This document shows positions 1-8,931 of a stretch of DNA of 32,991 nt, piece by piece. The translations under genes and the position numbers were made by a program. A model generated the notes under the pieces. That model did no database searches. It was not told where the DNA came from and was given only the letters and a program-made list of their open reading frames with translations. The stretch's first letter is position 1; each line of letters begins with the position of its first letter. This stretch comes from an uncultured Pseudomonadota bacterium. GTDB lineage: Bacteria; Pseudomonadota; Alphaproteobacteria; RF32; CAG-239. Location: positions 1 to 32,991 of the forward strand of contig CADBSM010000046.1 in NCBI GenBank assembly GCA_902797315.1. Reading direction: 5' to 3'.

Positions 1-1
1 A

Positions 2-751
2 TATTGTATTTTTGCAACATTAAATTATGCGGATGCGGCAAGATATTGCGGTTATAATGAAGATGAAAAAGATTCTGTCGGCTTTGTACATCATTATCAA
101 AAACATCCTGATCAAAAATATTATCCAGACTATGGTCATGAATTGAACATGGCGGCTGAAACAGACCCTGATAAACAAGTTGAGACAATAGTTTCACCAA
201 AAGCCAACCCGCATTTGGGCACAGAATTATATATGGGCAAGCGGACATTTATTATGCCGGAAGATGAAGAATGGATTATTGTGAAAGAATGGTATCGCGC
301 AACATATTTTCCAAACAACGAGAACATGAAAAACCGTCGCTTAAATATTATAGCTGATGCCCAAAAGAATGGCGGCAGACCTTTAACATATATGCCGACA
401 AACATTGAAGTGGCAAATCTATTGCAGGATAATTATCAAAAAGATCCGAAAGAGCTTAAAGAGTTAAGCTATGATGTTATTGCCAAAGATTTATACGAAA
501 AGCTTGAAATAGCAAAGGAATTAGAGTGTATACAGGCAAAAGAACAGCAACAACAATGGCTAAAACCTTCCAAAGAACTGGACTATGATATTGTCGCAAA
601 AGAGCAATCGTCCAAAAATAGTATTAAAAAGTTTCGCTTTTATAAAGAACTTGTCCGCAAAATCAAAAATCCTGAAAAAATTTCAGCACAAAACAAAAAA
701 GAGATTATTCCTCCTTGTATTGATGAGAAAATCTTTGAAAAACACTTTTGA
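2..751 (+). CDS. Unrecognised protein, 5'-truncated by window edge
   Basis: The reading frame is open from base 2, with no stop before TAA-type termination at 749-751 (TGA), so at least 249 residues are coded and the true start lies left of the window. A TTG at 143 and an ATG at 149 are internal codons, not convincing starts: neither has a Shine-Dalgarno sequence. The protein is hydrophilic and rich in Lys, Glu, Gln and Tyr, with no membrane segment visible. A ten-residue motif occurs twice, KELSYDVIAK (bases 458-487) and KELDYDIVAK (bases 572-601), 38 residues apart, which suggests an internal repeat in the C-terminal half. I do not recognise the family and assign no function. Confidence 0.7.
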   Translation, partial: YCIFATLNYADAARYCGYNEDEKDSVGFVHHYQKHPDQKYYPDYGHELNMAAETDPDKQVETIVSPKANPHLGTELYMGKRTFIMPEDEEWIIVKEWYRATYFPNNENMKNRRLNIIADAQKNGGRPLTYMPTNIEVANLLQDNYQKDPKELKELSYDVIAKDLYEKLEIAKELECIQAKEQQQQWLKPSKELDYDIVAKEQSSKNSIKKFRFYKELVRKIKNPEKISAQNKKEIIPPCIDEKIFEKHF

Positions 752-777
752 TATTTTTCTTTTGTAAAAGTCTGTCC

Positions 778-816
778 AAACTCAAATTATTTTGTTAATA
801 AAAATAATTTGAGTTT
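778..816. terminator. Hairpin between convergent genes
   Basis: A perfect 16-bp inverted repeat (778-793 with 801-816) encloses a 7-base loop. It sits just after the plus-strand gene and overlaps the stop codon of the minus-strand gene at 815-817. The stem is AT-rich and the flanking T-run is short on both sides, so termination strength is uncertain, but the placement between converging genes fits a bidirectional terminator. Confidence 0.6.
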
Positions 817-1570
817 ATCTGTGTTGGGAATTGTGTCGTTGCATTAAGTTCCAGGATAATGCATTTTGAACATATTTTTCGGCCTTTTCAAAAGAAAAAG
901 TGCCGTTTTCTTTCAATTTTCCTTCAGCATCAATAAAGACATTTCCAACAGCCACTTTTGCAATTTTTTGAAGCTCTTGTGTCACGTTTTCAGGCGAAAT
1001 TCCGCCGGCGTAGCCTTGAAAGACATCATCAAAAAGAGGCTTTTGCCTTTTTTCAGGCAATACGCCTTCGCCAAAAGAATCGTCAAATAATGCGTCAAAT
1101 TGGATGCCTTGATGATGCATTTTATAAATAAACGGTAAGTTGGTTTTGCTCGCAGATACAATAACACGATGGTCTGAAAGTTGCTCTATAGATTTTTTGA
1201 GCTTTTGAATATCAGGAGCAATTTGCTCATTTTCAAAAATTTCACGTCCGATTTTAAAATTGAGTTGTAAACGTCCAACGGCAGAAGAGTGTTTTTTAAG
1301 ATATAAAACTTCTTTTGGAATATTGCCACTGCAAAAAGAAACAGCAAAACCTTCATTTAAGTGTAGAGCAATGCGTCCAATGATGTTTTCTTGATCAAGT
1401 TTTGAGGTTAATTCTTTCAGCCATTCAAAACGATCTGTACCATATCCGGCTTTTTTGGGTGAGCACTGAACACCCAACTCAAGATTGGGATGTTTTTTTA
1501 AGAATAAAATAGTCTCTTGAATATCATTTTTTTCATTAACACCAGAGCAAACAACCGTTTTTAAAAACAT
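815..1570 (-). CDS. TrpF-like (phosphoribosylanthranilate isomerase-like) barrel protein
   Basis: The 251-residue product resembles phosphoribosylanthranilate isomerase, the (beta/alpha)8-barrel enzyme of tryptophan synthesis. The best match is the stretch GYAGGISPENV near residue 190, which corresponds to the family's AGG-NPENV phosphate-binding loop. FDALFDDSFGEG near residue 160 could hold the general-acid Asp, and VVCSG at residues 6-10 could hold the N-terminal Cys. The usual GGTG after the Asp is not present. No other trp gene is nearby. A GAGGGA Shine-Dalgarno sequence precedes the ATG by about 7 bases. The gene is 98 bases downstream of trkA on the same strand and may be co-transcribed. 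It may have a related but different sugar-phosphate substrate. Confidence 0.5.
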   Translation of the reverse strand: MFLKTVVCSGVNEKNDIQETILFLKKHPNLELGVQCSPKKAGYGTDRFEWLKELTSKLDQENIIGRIALHLNEGFAVSFCSGNIPKEVLYLKKHSSAVGRLQLNFKIGREIFENEQIAPDIQKLKKSIEQLSDHRVIVSASKTNLPFIYKMHHQGIQFDALFDDSFGEGVLPEKRQKPLFDDVFQGYAGGISPENVTQELQKIAKVAVGNVFIDAEGKLKENGTFSFEKAEKYVQNALSWNLMQRHNSQHR

Positions 1571-1668
1571 TTAAAGATCCCTCATTGAAAGTATGTTTGA
1601 GCGAAACCATAGCAGATAGAGCACAAAAATACAAGAATTTTTTATCTACGTAAAAGGAACAAATTTTA

Positions 1669-3030
1669 CTAAACACTAAAAATAGTTTCAACCTTTTTAA
1701 TGCCATTCGGTGCAACAAGAATAATGACGGAATCTTCAAGTTCAAAACTTGTTTCAGAATTTGGAAAAATAATTTGATTTTTTCGTATTAAAGCCAAAAT
1801 TTTACATTTGTCAGGCATCGAAATTTCAGAGACCTTTTTGCCTTCAAGCAAAGTATCTTTTTTAAGCTTAAGCTCCCAGATTTCAGCAAAACCGCGTCCT
1901 AGTGAATAGGCGCTCATAATATTAGCATGACGAATATCTTGTAAAATTTTTGAGATTGTTGCTGTTGACCTGTCAATAATAGTGTTATCCTTCATTTGGT
2001 TGGTTAAATGATCGTAAGTGTGTGAATTGACTAAAGAAATAGTGTTTAAAACACCATTGTTTTGAGCTAAAAGAGAAATTAAAAGATTGTCTTTGTCTTG
2101 TGATGTAACAGAAACAACAGTATCCGCACGGTCTAAATCTGCATCGTTTAAAATAACATCGCTCATCATCTCACCATAAATCACAATTGTTCGAGATAAA
2201 TGCTCAGAAAGTTCATGTGCGGCATTCATATTGTTTGTGATGACCTTAATGCTTGCGATATTATCATTGTCTTCTAAATGTCTCGCAATATCATATGAAA
2301 TGGCATTGCCTCCGAAAATAACAATATTTTCTGGATTTTTCTGCGAAGCATTAAAAATGCGCAAAACTTTAGCAATATCGTCTGACAAAGCTAAAATATA
2401 AATTTCATCATGCGGTAAAATATGCTCTGACCCTTTTGGGTAAAAATTTGTGCCATCACGCAAAATTTGTACGACAGAAAAAGTTAATTCCGGAAAATTT
2501 CGATATAATTCATCAATTTGAAATTGGTACAACGGACATTCTTTAGTGCACTTGAGGCAAATCAGCTGGAGTAAGTTATCGGCAAAGCTATAAACCTCTT
2601 TTGTGCCAGGAAAAGATATCAAACGCAAAATATTGCTGGCAATTTCTTGATCTGGAGAAATAACTAGATCTACCGGTAAACTTTTTTCATTGTATAGAGT
2701 GTTCCATAAGGGGCTTAAAAAATATTCAGAATCGACGCGAGCGATTTTTTTCTTGACACGAAATAGTGTGTAAGCCACTTGACAAGCCACTAAATTGACT
2801 TCATCGTTATCTGTCGCTGAAATTAGAATGTCAGCTACTTCTGCTCCGATTTTTTCTTGAATATCAGGTCTTGAAATAGACCCTAAAACAGGCTGTACGT
2901 CAAATTCTTTCACAATTTCATCAAGCCTTTCCTGATTCGTGTCGACAACAATAATATCATTATTGGCTCGGCTCAAATAAGAAGTAATACTCTTTCCAAC
3001 GTTTCCGGCACCGCCGACGATAATTTTCAT
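1669..3030 (-). CDS. trkA: Trk potassium uptake regulatory protein TrkA
   Basis: TrkA is the cytoplasmic NAD(H)-binding subunit that gates the TrkH/TrkG potassium channel. The 453-residue length is close to the E. coli protein and shows the tandem RCK layout. The first Rossmann motif is GAGNVG at residues 7-12 with the ribose-binding Asp at about residue 30 (VVDTN). A second Rossmann motif, VIFGGNAISYDIARHLED, lies near residues 235-255. C-terminal TrkA-C-type segments follow each. Its ATG overlaps the TGA of dusB (ATGA at 3030-3027), so translation is probably coupled. No trkH is in the window. In many alphaproteobacteria the ntrB-ntrC-ntrY-ntrX genes separate dusB from trkA; here they are absent. 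Confidence 0.93.
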   Translation of the reverse strand: MKIIVGGAGNVGKSITSYLSRANNDIIVVDTNQERLDEIVKEFDVQPVLGSISRPDIQEKIGAEVADILISATDNDEVNLVACQVAYTLFRVKKKIARVDSEYFLSPLWNTLYNEKSLPVDLVISPDQEIASNILRLISFPGTKEVYSFADNLLQLICLKCTKECPLYQFQIDELYRNFPELTFSVVQILRDGTNFYPKGSEHILPHDEIYILALSDDIAKVLRIFNASQKNPENIVIFGGNAISYDIARHLEDNDNIASIKVITNNMNAAHELSEHLSRTIVIYGEMMSDVILNDADLDRADTVVSVTSQDKDNLLISLLAQNNGVLNTISLVNSHTYDHLTNQMKDNTIIDRSTATISKILQDIRHANIMSAYSLGRGFAEIWELKLKKDTLLEGKKVSEISMPDKCKILALIRKNQIIFPNSETSFELEDSVIILVAPNGIKKVETIFSV

Positions 3031-4004
3031 AGGCTCTCTCCCGTTAAAGTGTGTTTGAAAAAATTTTCAATTTCATGAATTGCTTGAGTAAAATCTGAAA
3101 TCTTCATATACGCTTCTCTGAATTTTTTAGCTTCAAAAAAGTTTTTAGAATACCAACATACATACTTGCGAGACAGACCAAGGGCAGTATTGGGTCCATA
3201 GTAATCACGCAAATAATAAATATGTTTTAAAAGTGTTTGATAAATGTCTTTTTTTTGAGCTAAGGCAAGTTCTTTTTGTTCTAAAGTGTTGCAAATGTCG
3301 GCTAAGAGCCACGGATTACCAAGAGCAGCGCGCCCGAGCATAACAGCATCACAGTTGGTTGTTTGAAACATCTCTAAAGCCCTTTGAGGAGTTGTAATAT
3401 CGCCATTACCGATTACGGGAATTTGGATAGCTTCTTTAACTTGTTTGATGATACGCCAATCAGCTGTTCCTGTATATCCTTGAGCTTTTGTACGTCCATG
3501 TACAGTAACAAAAGAGGCGCCACTTTGTGCGCACATTTTGGCAAATTCGACAGCGTTAATGTGTTCATTATCCCAACCTTTTCTGAATTTAACACTAACC
3601 GGTAAATGTGTTGAATGTACAGTTTTTTCAATGATTTGAGAGGCTCTTGGTAAATCCTTCATCAAATCAGAACCGGCGTGACTTGCAATAATTTTACGCA
3701 CCGGACAACCCATATTAATATCAATACCGGCAGCACCTAAGTCAGTGACAAGTTTTGCAGCGTCTTCAAAAAGCAGCGGATCTCCCCCCATCAGCTGAAC
3801 AATCACAGGATATGGCTCAGATCTAACATCTGCAATTTTATATGTCTTGGCATTTTTATAAGATAAAGCATTGACGGCAACCATTTCAGATACAAACCCA
3901 ACTCTTCCGCCTGTTAATTCAAAGACAATACGTCGCATGGGTATATCTGTGATACCGGCCATTGGCGCTAAAAAAACTTTATGAGATAATTGCAGCATAT
4001 GCAT
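3027..4004 (-). CDS. dusB: tRNA-dihydrouridine synthase DusB
   Basis: This flavoenzyme reduces specific uridines in the tRNA D-loop to dihydrouridine using NADPH. The 325-residue product carries the family signatures: APMAGITDIPMRR at residues 13-25, INMGCP with the catalytic Cys at residue 100, VHGRT at 168-172 and VIGNGDI at 197-203. It belongs to the NifR3/DusB branch. The ATG at 4004-4002 overlaps the TAA of the upstream gene by one base (TAATG), and its own stop overlaps the trkA start, so three genes are translated as a tightly coupled unit. A second ATG two codons in (Met3) is possible, but the overlap favours the first. Confidence 0.95.
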   Translation of the reverse strand: MHMLQLSHKVFLAPMAGITDIPMRRIVFELTGGRVGFVSEMVAVNALSYKNAKTYKIADVRSEPYPVIVQLMGGDPLLFEDAAKLVTDLGAAGIDINMGCPVRKIIASHAGSDLMKDLPRASQIIEKTVHSTHLPVSVKFRKGWDNEHINAVEFAKMCAQSGASFVTVHGRTKAQGYTGTADWRIIKQVKEAIQIPVIGNGDITTPQRALEMFQTTNCDAVMLGRAALGNPWLLADICNTLEQKELALAQKKDIYQTLLKHIYYLRDYYGPNTALGLSRKYVCWYSKNFFEAKKFREAYMKISDFTQAIHEIENFFKHTLTGESL

Positions 4005-6082
4005 TAACCTAATTTGTCAAGGGCTCTTGCCATAATATAATAGATTTTTCCAACTTCAGAGCTTGAAATCATTGCTAGCGCAATTTGAGGGTTTTGAGAC
4101 TGTTCTGCAGCTTTTAACAGTGCTTCAAATTCACGCAAGTAGCGATCAGTAATTTCCCTGAAATCTGTATTGTTTTCGTAATATTCTCTAATTTTAATAA
4201 CTTCTTTGCGCCCGAGTTTTTTGACCATATTGTGTGCAAATGCGCCATGATCACCATTATAGAACTTTTTCCACAAATCATCTTCGCTGTCTTTATCAAA
4301 AAAGCGATTAATATCTATGGAAAGATTTTCAAGGTTTTCAATGATAATGGCAATCTGATCCATAAAATTTGTCAGTCCAAGTTCTTGATATTTTGATTTA
4401 ATTTGTTCTAAAGACTGTTCAGCTTTTATCCTTAAATCTTCAATTTGTTTGAATTGTTCTGTAAACAACTTCTGGTATTGTGTCATCTGTTCTTGAAACT
4501 GATTAAAAACATCAACAGATTTTTGTTGAGTTGAAGCCAGTTGCTCAGAAACAAAGCTCATCTGATGTTTGAGACTATCGACATTTTCTTGTGCTTTGAG
4601 CAAAGACGCCTGACTTTCAAGGATAGTTTCAGATCCTTCTTTGCCTTTGGCAACAATAATGTTTGCATTTTCAGAAAGTTGTAATGTGTTTTTTTCAAGA
4701 ATAGCATTAACTTCATTAAACCGATCTATTGCCTCGACAGATCTGAGTTTCAAATCATCAACTTTCAGACCCAAATCAGATGAGACACCAGCAATGCGTT
4801 TTGAGATTTTTTCAGCCGCTGTTTGAACTTGGTCGTTTTGTTTTTCAGTCGTTTCAATAAATCCAGAAAGTTTCTGAACTTCTTTTGAAAGGCCAGCTAA
4901 AACATTTTGAATGTTTTGAATAGCTTGTTCTGATTTGAGGGTTAAACTGTTGTTGGCTCCGCCTAAAATTTCTTCTATTTTTTGCCCTGCTTGTTGGAGC
5001 TTTTCTGTCTGTTCTTGAAAATTGAGATCAAAAGAGGAGGCGCGTTCAACCATGGCAGAAACTTCCATGCTGATTAATTTACCGTATTGACCTAATTTAG
5101 CATCTAAGAAGTTTGCATTTTTATCAATTAAAGCAGCTTGTTCTGAAGCAAGTTCTTTGTGCGTTTTAAGACTGTTTTCTATGTGCGAAATGCCCCCGTC
5201 AATTTTGCTGTAAATGTTTTCACAACTGTCAGCTGTTTGCAACATGGCTTTTTCGAACTTAGAGGTTTGAACTTGGAGCATATCAGCTAAATTTTCCATG
5301 CTCTTCTTACCAACATTTGTAAACGTTTCAAGATCTGATTTTGTCTGAGATATTTGGATGTTGGCATCATCAACAGTTGATTTGAGATGTTCAACTGTAA
5401 CCATGGTTTCATCAATAAGCGGATTGAGCTTAGAATAAATGCAATCTGAGCTTTGTTGCAAACTTTCAGTGCTGTGCTTGAGCTCATCGGAAACCTTGAC
5501 AGCTTCTTGTGATAGAGATCGACACAACTCAAGATATTGGTTTTTATTTTCATCTAAGCGCATTAAATTTTGTTGAAAAGTTGACTGTAAAGTTTTGGAA
5601 ATATCTGCAAAATCTGCCGCTTTTGTATTCATTTCCTTTTTTAAGGTATCCGCCTGTGCTGATAAAAATTGTATTGTTGTATTCAATTCTGCTATCTGAC
5701 TTTGTAAAGCCTTATTGATAATTTTTGAGAGAAGATTGTCATCTTTCGTTTTTAAAAACTTATTGAGCGTTTGTTCCACAATCTCATTTTGCTTTAAGGC
5801 AGAATATGTTTTTCTGAAATAAACAAGCAAAAGAAAAATCAAAAGAGGACAAATCAAAAAAGAAGTCAAAAATAAAACAAAATCAGCCGGCATTAGAGCG
5901 GATAGAGATGAAAATCCATAGAAGAATTGTAAATAAATAAACACAGCAAAAACCCAAAATACAGCTAAAGTCAGTAATGTTTTCATTAAAGGATGTGAGT
6001 TTCCATTAATGTGCTGATTTTCTGTGATTTGTTCAGATTCACCTTCCAAAAATTCGGGGATTTTTCTTTCATTTTCAGTCAT
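4004..6082 (-). CDS. Membrane-anchored long coiled-coil protein
   Basis: The 692-residue product has a polar N-terminus of about 33 residues, two transmembrane segments (about 34-56 and 67-89), a very long Gln/Lys/Glu/Ser-rich coiled-coil region (about 100-590), and a compact C-terminal part (about 600-692) with FYNGDHGAF, REYYENNTDFREI and SSEVGKIYYIMARAL. The end resembles a domain I associate with alphaproteobacterial coiled-coil proteins, often loosely annotated as apolipoprotein-like or chemotaxis-like. There is no recognisable MCP signalling hairpin. Start is ATG at 6082 with GGAGA about 5 bases upstream. The gene heads a coupled unit with dusB and trkA. A structural or polar-scaffold role is possible but only a guess. 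Confidence 0.75.
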   Translation of the reverse strand: MTENERKIPEFLEGESEQITENQHINGNSHPLMKTLLTLAVFWVFAVFIYLQFFYGFSSLSALMPADFVLFLTSFLICPLLIFLLLVYFRKTYSALKQNEIVEQTLNKFLKTKDDNLLSKIINKALQSQIAELNTTIQFLSAQADTLKKEMNTKAADFADISKTLQSTFQQNLMRLDENKNQYLELCRSLSQEAVKVSDELKHSTESLQQSSDCIYSKLNPLIDETMVTVEHLKSTVDDANIQISQTKSDLETFTNVGKKSMENLADMLQVQTSKFEKAMLQTADSCENIYSKIDGGISHIENSLKTHKELASEQAALIDKNANFLDAKLGQYGKLISMEVSAMVERASSFDLNFQEQTEKLQQAGQKIEEILGGANNSLTLKSEQAIQNIQNVLAGLSKEVQKLSGFIETTEKQNDQVQTAAEKISKRIAGVSSDLGLKVDDLKLRSVEAIDRFNEVNAILEKNTLQLSENANIIVAKGKEGSETILESQASLLKAQENVDSLKHQMSFVSEQLASTQQKSVDVFNQFQEQMTQYQKLFTEQFKQIEDLRIKAEQSLEQIKSKYQELGLTNFMDQIAIIIENLENLSIDINRFFDKDSEDDLWKKFYNGDHGAFAHNMVKKLGRKEVIKIREYYENNTDFREITDRYLREFEALLKAAEQSQNPQIALAMISSSEVGKIYYIMARALDKLG

Positions 6083-6176
6083 GTCTTCTCCAACCTATTT
6101 TAGAACAACTGAGGGTCATTTTAAGCTTATTTACTAATAATTCAATGATTTTTACAGCTTTTCACATAAAAAAGAT

Positions 6177-7286
6177 TTAACCTTCTTCTTTAATCAGCAT
6201 AACGGTTATTCCAAGAGATAAAACAATAATCGTCGGTGACCATACGGCAAGCCATATAGGGATATATCCATTTAAGCCAAAAGCATAAATCAGCTGTGAG
6301 CTGAAATAAACCATAAAACCAGTTATGATACCAACAACAATCATAAAAACAACACCTCCCTGCCTAACACTAGGCATTAAGGAAAAAAGAGCAGAGACCA
6401 AAACCATAGCAACAAGCAAAAAGGGTGAAGCCCAAAGAGCTAAATACCGCATCTGATGCCTCGAAGCTGAAAAGCCAGAAGATTCATAAAACTGAATTGT
6501 ATCTGGTAATTCCCAAAATGAAATAGCATCAGGATCAACAAAATTTTCTTTTATTCTTTGGGGCGTAATAGATGTCTGATATTCATAAGTCTGCAATGTT
6601 TCAGTTTGTTGTCCACTTTTAAAGATTTGCACGCCTCTGATCTTAAAATGTTGATTTTGTAATTCTCCGATTAAGCCTTCAATCCGTCTGATAATTTGAC
6701 TGTTGTGATCCATCTCAAGAATACTGATATCGCGCATTGAAAGCATATCATCTTTCTCTTGTCTCAAAGATTTTGCCTGAACAACTAATATTTTATCTTT
6801 TCCTTCAGCTTCTCTAATCCACAGACCTTTGCTGGAAAAAAGCATGGCACTAGGATCTCGAGTGATAAAACGATACTTCAAGGTTGCATGCATTTCATAC
6901 ATTTTGGAAGATATAGGATTAATCAGAGTAATATTGATAAGTCCGACAATAAAAACAGATATTAAAATCGGAAATAAAAATCCCCATACAGATACACCAG
7001 AAGATCTGATGATGACATATTCATTGCTTTTGCTGACTTTCCAAAAAGTAATCATAGCGGCAACCATCATCACAAATGGCAGAACTTTGTCTATTGTTTC
7101 AGGCAGTTTTGTTAAGGCATATTTGACAACATAATCCATACCTGTGTCATCACGTCCTGAAATACGGCGCAAGGCCTCGATAGAATCAAACATCATAATG
7201 ATTCCCATAATGGTAACAAGAACCATCAAAAATGTTAAGATGATTTGTTTTGACAGGTATCTTCCGAGTATTGAATTAACTTTCAT
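6177..7286 (-). CDS. lptG: LPS export permease LptG (YjgP/YjgQ family)
   Basis: LptG is an inner-membrane permease of the LptB2FG ABC transporter, which extracts lipopolysaccharide and hands it to the LptC-A-D bridge. The 369-residue product has the family arrangement: three N-terminal membrane segments (first about 14-34), a large periplasmic beta-jellyroll domain (about 125-280) and three C-terminal membrane segments in the last 90 residues. NSILGRYLSKQ at the N-terminus and VLVSALFSL in the first C-terminal helix are typical. LptF is not adjacent. It starts 18 bases after the cysK stop, so it is probably in the yicC-gmk-cysK-lptG operon. LptF is the alternative assignment; the length and context fit LptG slightly better. 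Confidence 0.82.
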   Translation of the reverse strand: MKVNSILGRYLSKQIILTFLMVLVTIMGIIMMFDSIEALRRISGRDDTGMDYVVKYALTKLPETIDKVLPFVMMVAAMITFWKVSKSNEYVIIRSSGVSVWGFLFPILISVFIVGLINITLINPISSKMYEMHATLKYRFITRDPSAMLFSSKGLWIREAEGKDKILVVQAKSLRQEKDDMLSMRDISILEMDHNSQIIRRIEGLIGELQNQHFKIRGVQIFKSGQQTETLQTYEYQTSITPQRIKENFVDPDAISFWELPDTIQFYESSGFSASRHQMRYLALWASPFLLVAMVLVSALFSLMPSVRQGGVVFMIVVGIITGFMVYFSSQLIYAFGLNGYIPIWLAVWSPTIIVLSLGITVMLIKEEG

Positions 7287-7304
7287 TAAGTTCTTTCTAA
7301 GATA

Positions 7305-8240
7305 TTAAACCTCACGGTTAAAATAACTCAATGAGAGATATCTCTCAATGGCATCGGCAAAGATAACCACAACATTTTTATTTTTAGCTTCATTGCGTTT
7401 AGCAAAATTAATGGCGGCTTTTAGAGCCGCGCCAGCAGATATGCCTATGGCGAGACCTTGTAAGGTTGCACAAGCTTGAGAATAATGAAATGCGTCGTTA
7501 TCGGAAACATCAATAATTTCATCAACAAGTTTTTGTTCATAAAATGGTGGAATAAAATTAGCCCCGATACCACCGATTTGGTGCGAGGCAGGGGCTCCGC
7601 CGATTAAAACAGGACTTGCTGACGGTTCAACGGCAATGACATATAAGTCTGGATTGTAAGTTTTTAAAACACGGCTGATTCCTGTGATTGTTCCGGCAGT
7701 TCCAACACCTGCAACCAAAACATCAACATTACCATCAGTGTCTTTAATGATTTCAGAGGCAGTTGTTAAACTGTGGGCTTCCGGATTAGCTTCATTTTCA
7801 AATTGGTTGAGGATAATCACATTTTTATTTTTTTGAGCTAAAAGTTGAGCTTTTTGAATTGAACCTTTCATGCCGTCTTCTTTGGGTGTTAAAATAACAT
7901 CTGCACCAAACTGACGAATCATTTTAACACGTTCAACACTCATGTTTTCAGGCATGATAATCACAAGTTTATAGCCTTTTGCGGCACACATTGCCGCAAG
8001 TCCAATTCCTGTGTTTCCAGAAGTGGCTTCCACAAAGATCGTATCTTTTGTTATTTGTGTAAATGGCACCTTTTCAAGCATATGTTTGGCTATACGATCT
8101 TTAATCGAAAATGCCGGATTAAAAAATTCGCATTTACCATATAGCTTAGCCTTTAACTTGTATGCGCGTTCAATTGATTTTAAACGAACCAAGGGGGTGT
8201 TTCCAACAAGATCTTCAACTGATTGATATATTTTTGCCAT
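7305..8240 (-). CDS. cysK: Cysteine synthase (O-acetylserine sulfhydrylase)
   Basis: This PLP enzyme makes cysteine from O-acetylserine and sulfide. The 311-residue product starts with the typical LVGNTPLVRL at residues 11-20. The PLP lysine is K47 in NPAFSIKDR, the substrate loop is TSGNTG at 73-78, and the PLP-phosphate loop is GVGTAGT at 178-184. Most CysK enzymes read NP-SVKDR at the lysine; the A-F-S-I-K-D variant here is mild. The C-terminus ends in YLSLSYFNREV. It lies 23 bases downstream of gmk and 18 upstream of lptG. Whether it is CysK or CysM type cannot be settled by eye; length and loops favour CysK. Confidence 0.9.
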   Translation of the reverse strand: MAKIYQSVEDLVGNTPLVRLKSIERAYKLKAKLYGKCEFFNPAFSIKDRIAKHMLEKVPFTQITKDTIFVEATSGNTGIGLAAMCAAKGYKLVIIMPENMSVERVKMIRQFGADVILTPKEDGMKGSIQKAQLLAQKNKNVIILNQFENEANPEAHSLTTASEIIKDTDGNVDVLVAGVGTAGTITGISRVLKTYNPDLYVIAVEPSASPVLIGGAPASHQIGGIGANFIPPFYEQKLVDEIIDVSDNDAFHYSQACATLQGLAIGISAGAALKAAINFAKRNEAKNKNVVVIFADAIERYLSLSYFNREV

Positions 8241-8263
8241 GATGTTATTCTAAAAATTAAGTT

Positions 8264-8926
8264 TTATTTGCTGTTTGCTTCTTCTATTAAGCTGTTAACA
8301 AAAGATTCCATTCCTTGTTGGCGTACGCGTTTCATGCGTTCACAAGAAATAATACGTTGAATTTTTTTGACTGTTTCATCAACATCGACATTGACGATAA
8401 CGTAGTCAAATTCGTTCCAGTGTTTTATTTTTTCAGCGATTAAATTCATGCGCTTTTCAATTACGTCAAGGCTGTCTGTTTTTCTGTTTTCAAGACGTCT
8501 CCTAACTTCCTTAACCGAAGGCGGCAACAAATAAATTGATACGACCTTATCAGGCGCTTTTTGCCTCATTTGCTGCATACCGATCCAGTCTAAATCAAAA
8601 ATAACGTCTTGTCCGACATTAATAAAACTATCTACTTCAGAACGCAATGTTCCATATCGAGAGCCATATTGAGAATCAACATATTCATAAAATGCATCTT
8701 GTTTTAAAAGCTCATCATATTTTTCATTTGAGATATAATAGTAATCAACCCCATCTTTTTCCCCTTCGCGTTTTGGTCGGGTAGTGACGGAAATAGAAAA
8801 CTTGAGATTAGAATCTTTGGCTAAAAGATCTTTGATGACCGTTGTTTTTCCTGTTCCTGAGGGGGCTTCAATAATAAACATTGCGCCAATTCGAGTGTTT
8901 TTTAAATAATCTCTAATGTCTGACAT
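8264..8926 (-). CDS. gmk: Guanylate kinase
   Basis: Gmk phosphorylates GMP to GDP with ATP and is needed to recycle guanine nucleotides. The 220-residue product has the P-loop APSGTGKTT at residues 21-29 (the common form is SGAGKST), followed by SVTTRPKREGEKDGVDYYY, the GMP-binding region, and SRYGT, then DLDWIGMQQMR where the family has D-DVQGA-Q. A GGAG Shine-Dalgarno sequence lies 8 bases before the ATG, inside the end of yicC, and only five bases separate the two genes, so they are co-translated. The N-terminal extension of about 14 residues before the P-loop strand is usual for alphaproteobacterial Gmk. Confidence 0.95.
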   Translation of the reverse strand: MSDIRDYLKNTRIGAMFIIEAPSGTGKTTVIKDLLAKDSNLKFSISVTTRPKREGEKDGVDYYYISNEKYDELLKQDAFYEYVDSQYGSRYGTLRSEVDSFINVGQDVIFDLDWIGMQQMRQKAPDKVVSIYLLPPSVKEVRRRLENRKTDSLDVIEKRMNLIAEKIKHWNEFDYVIVNVDVDETVKKIQRIISCERMKRVRQQGMESFVNSLIEEANSK

Positions 8927-8931
8927 TCTTT

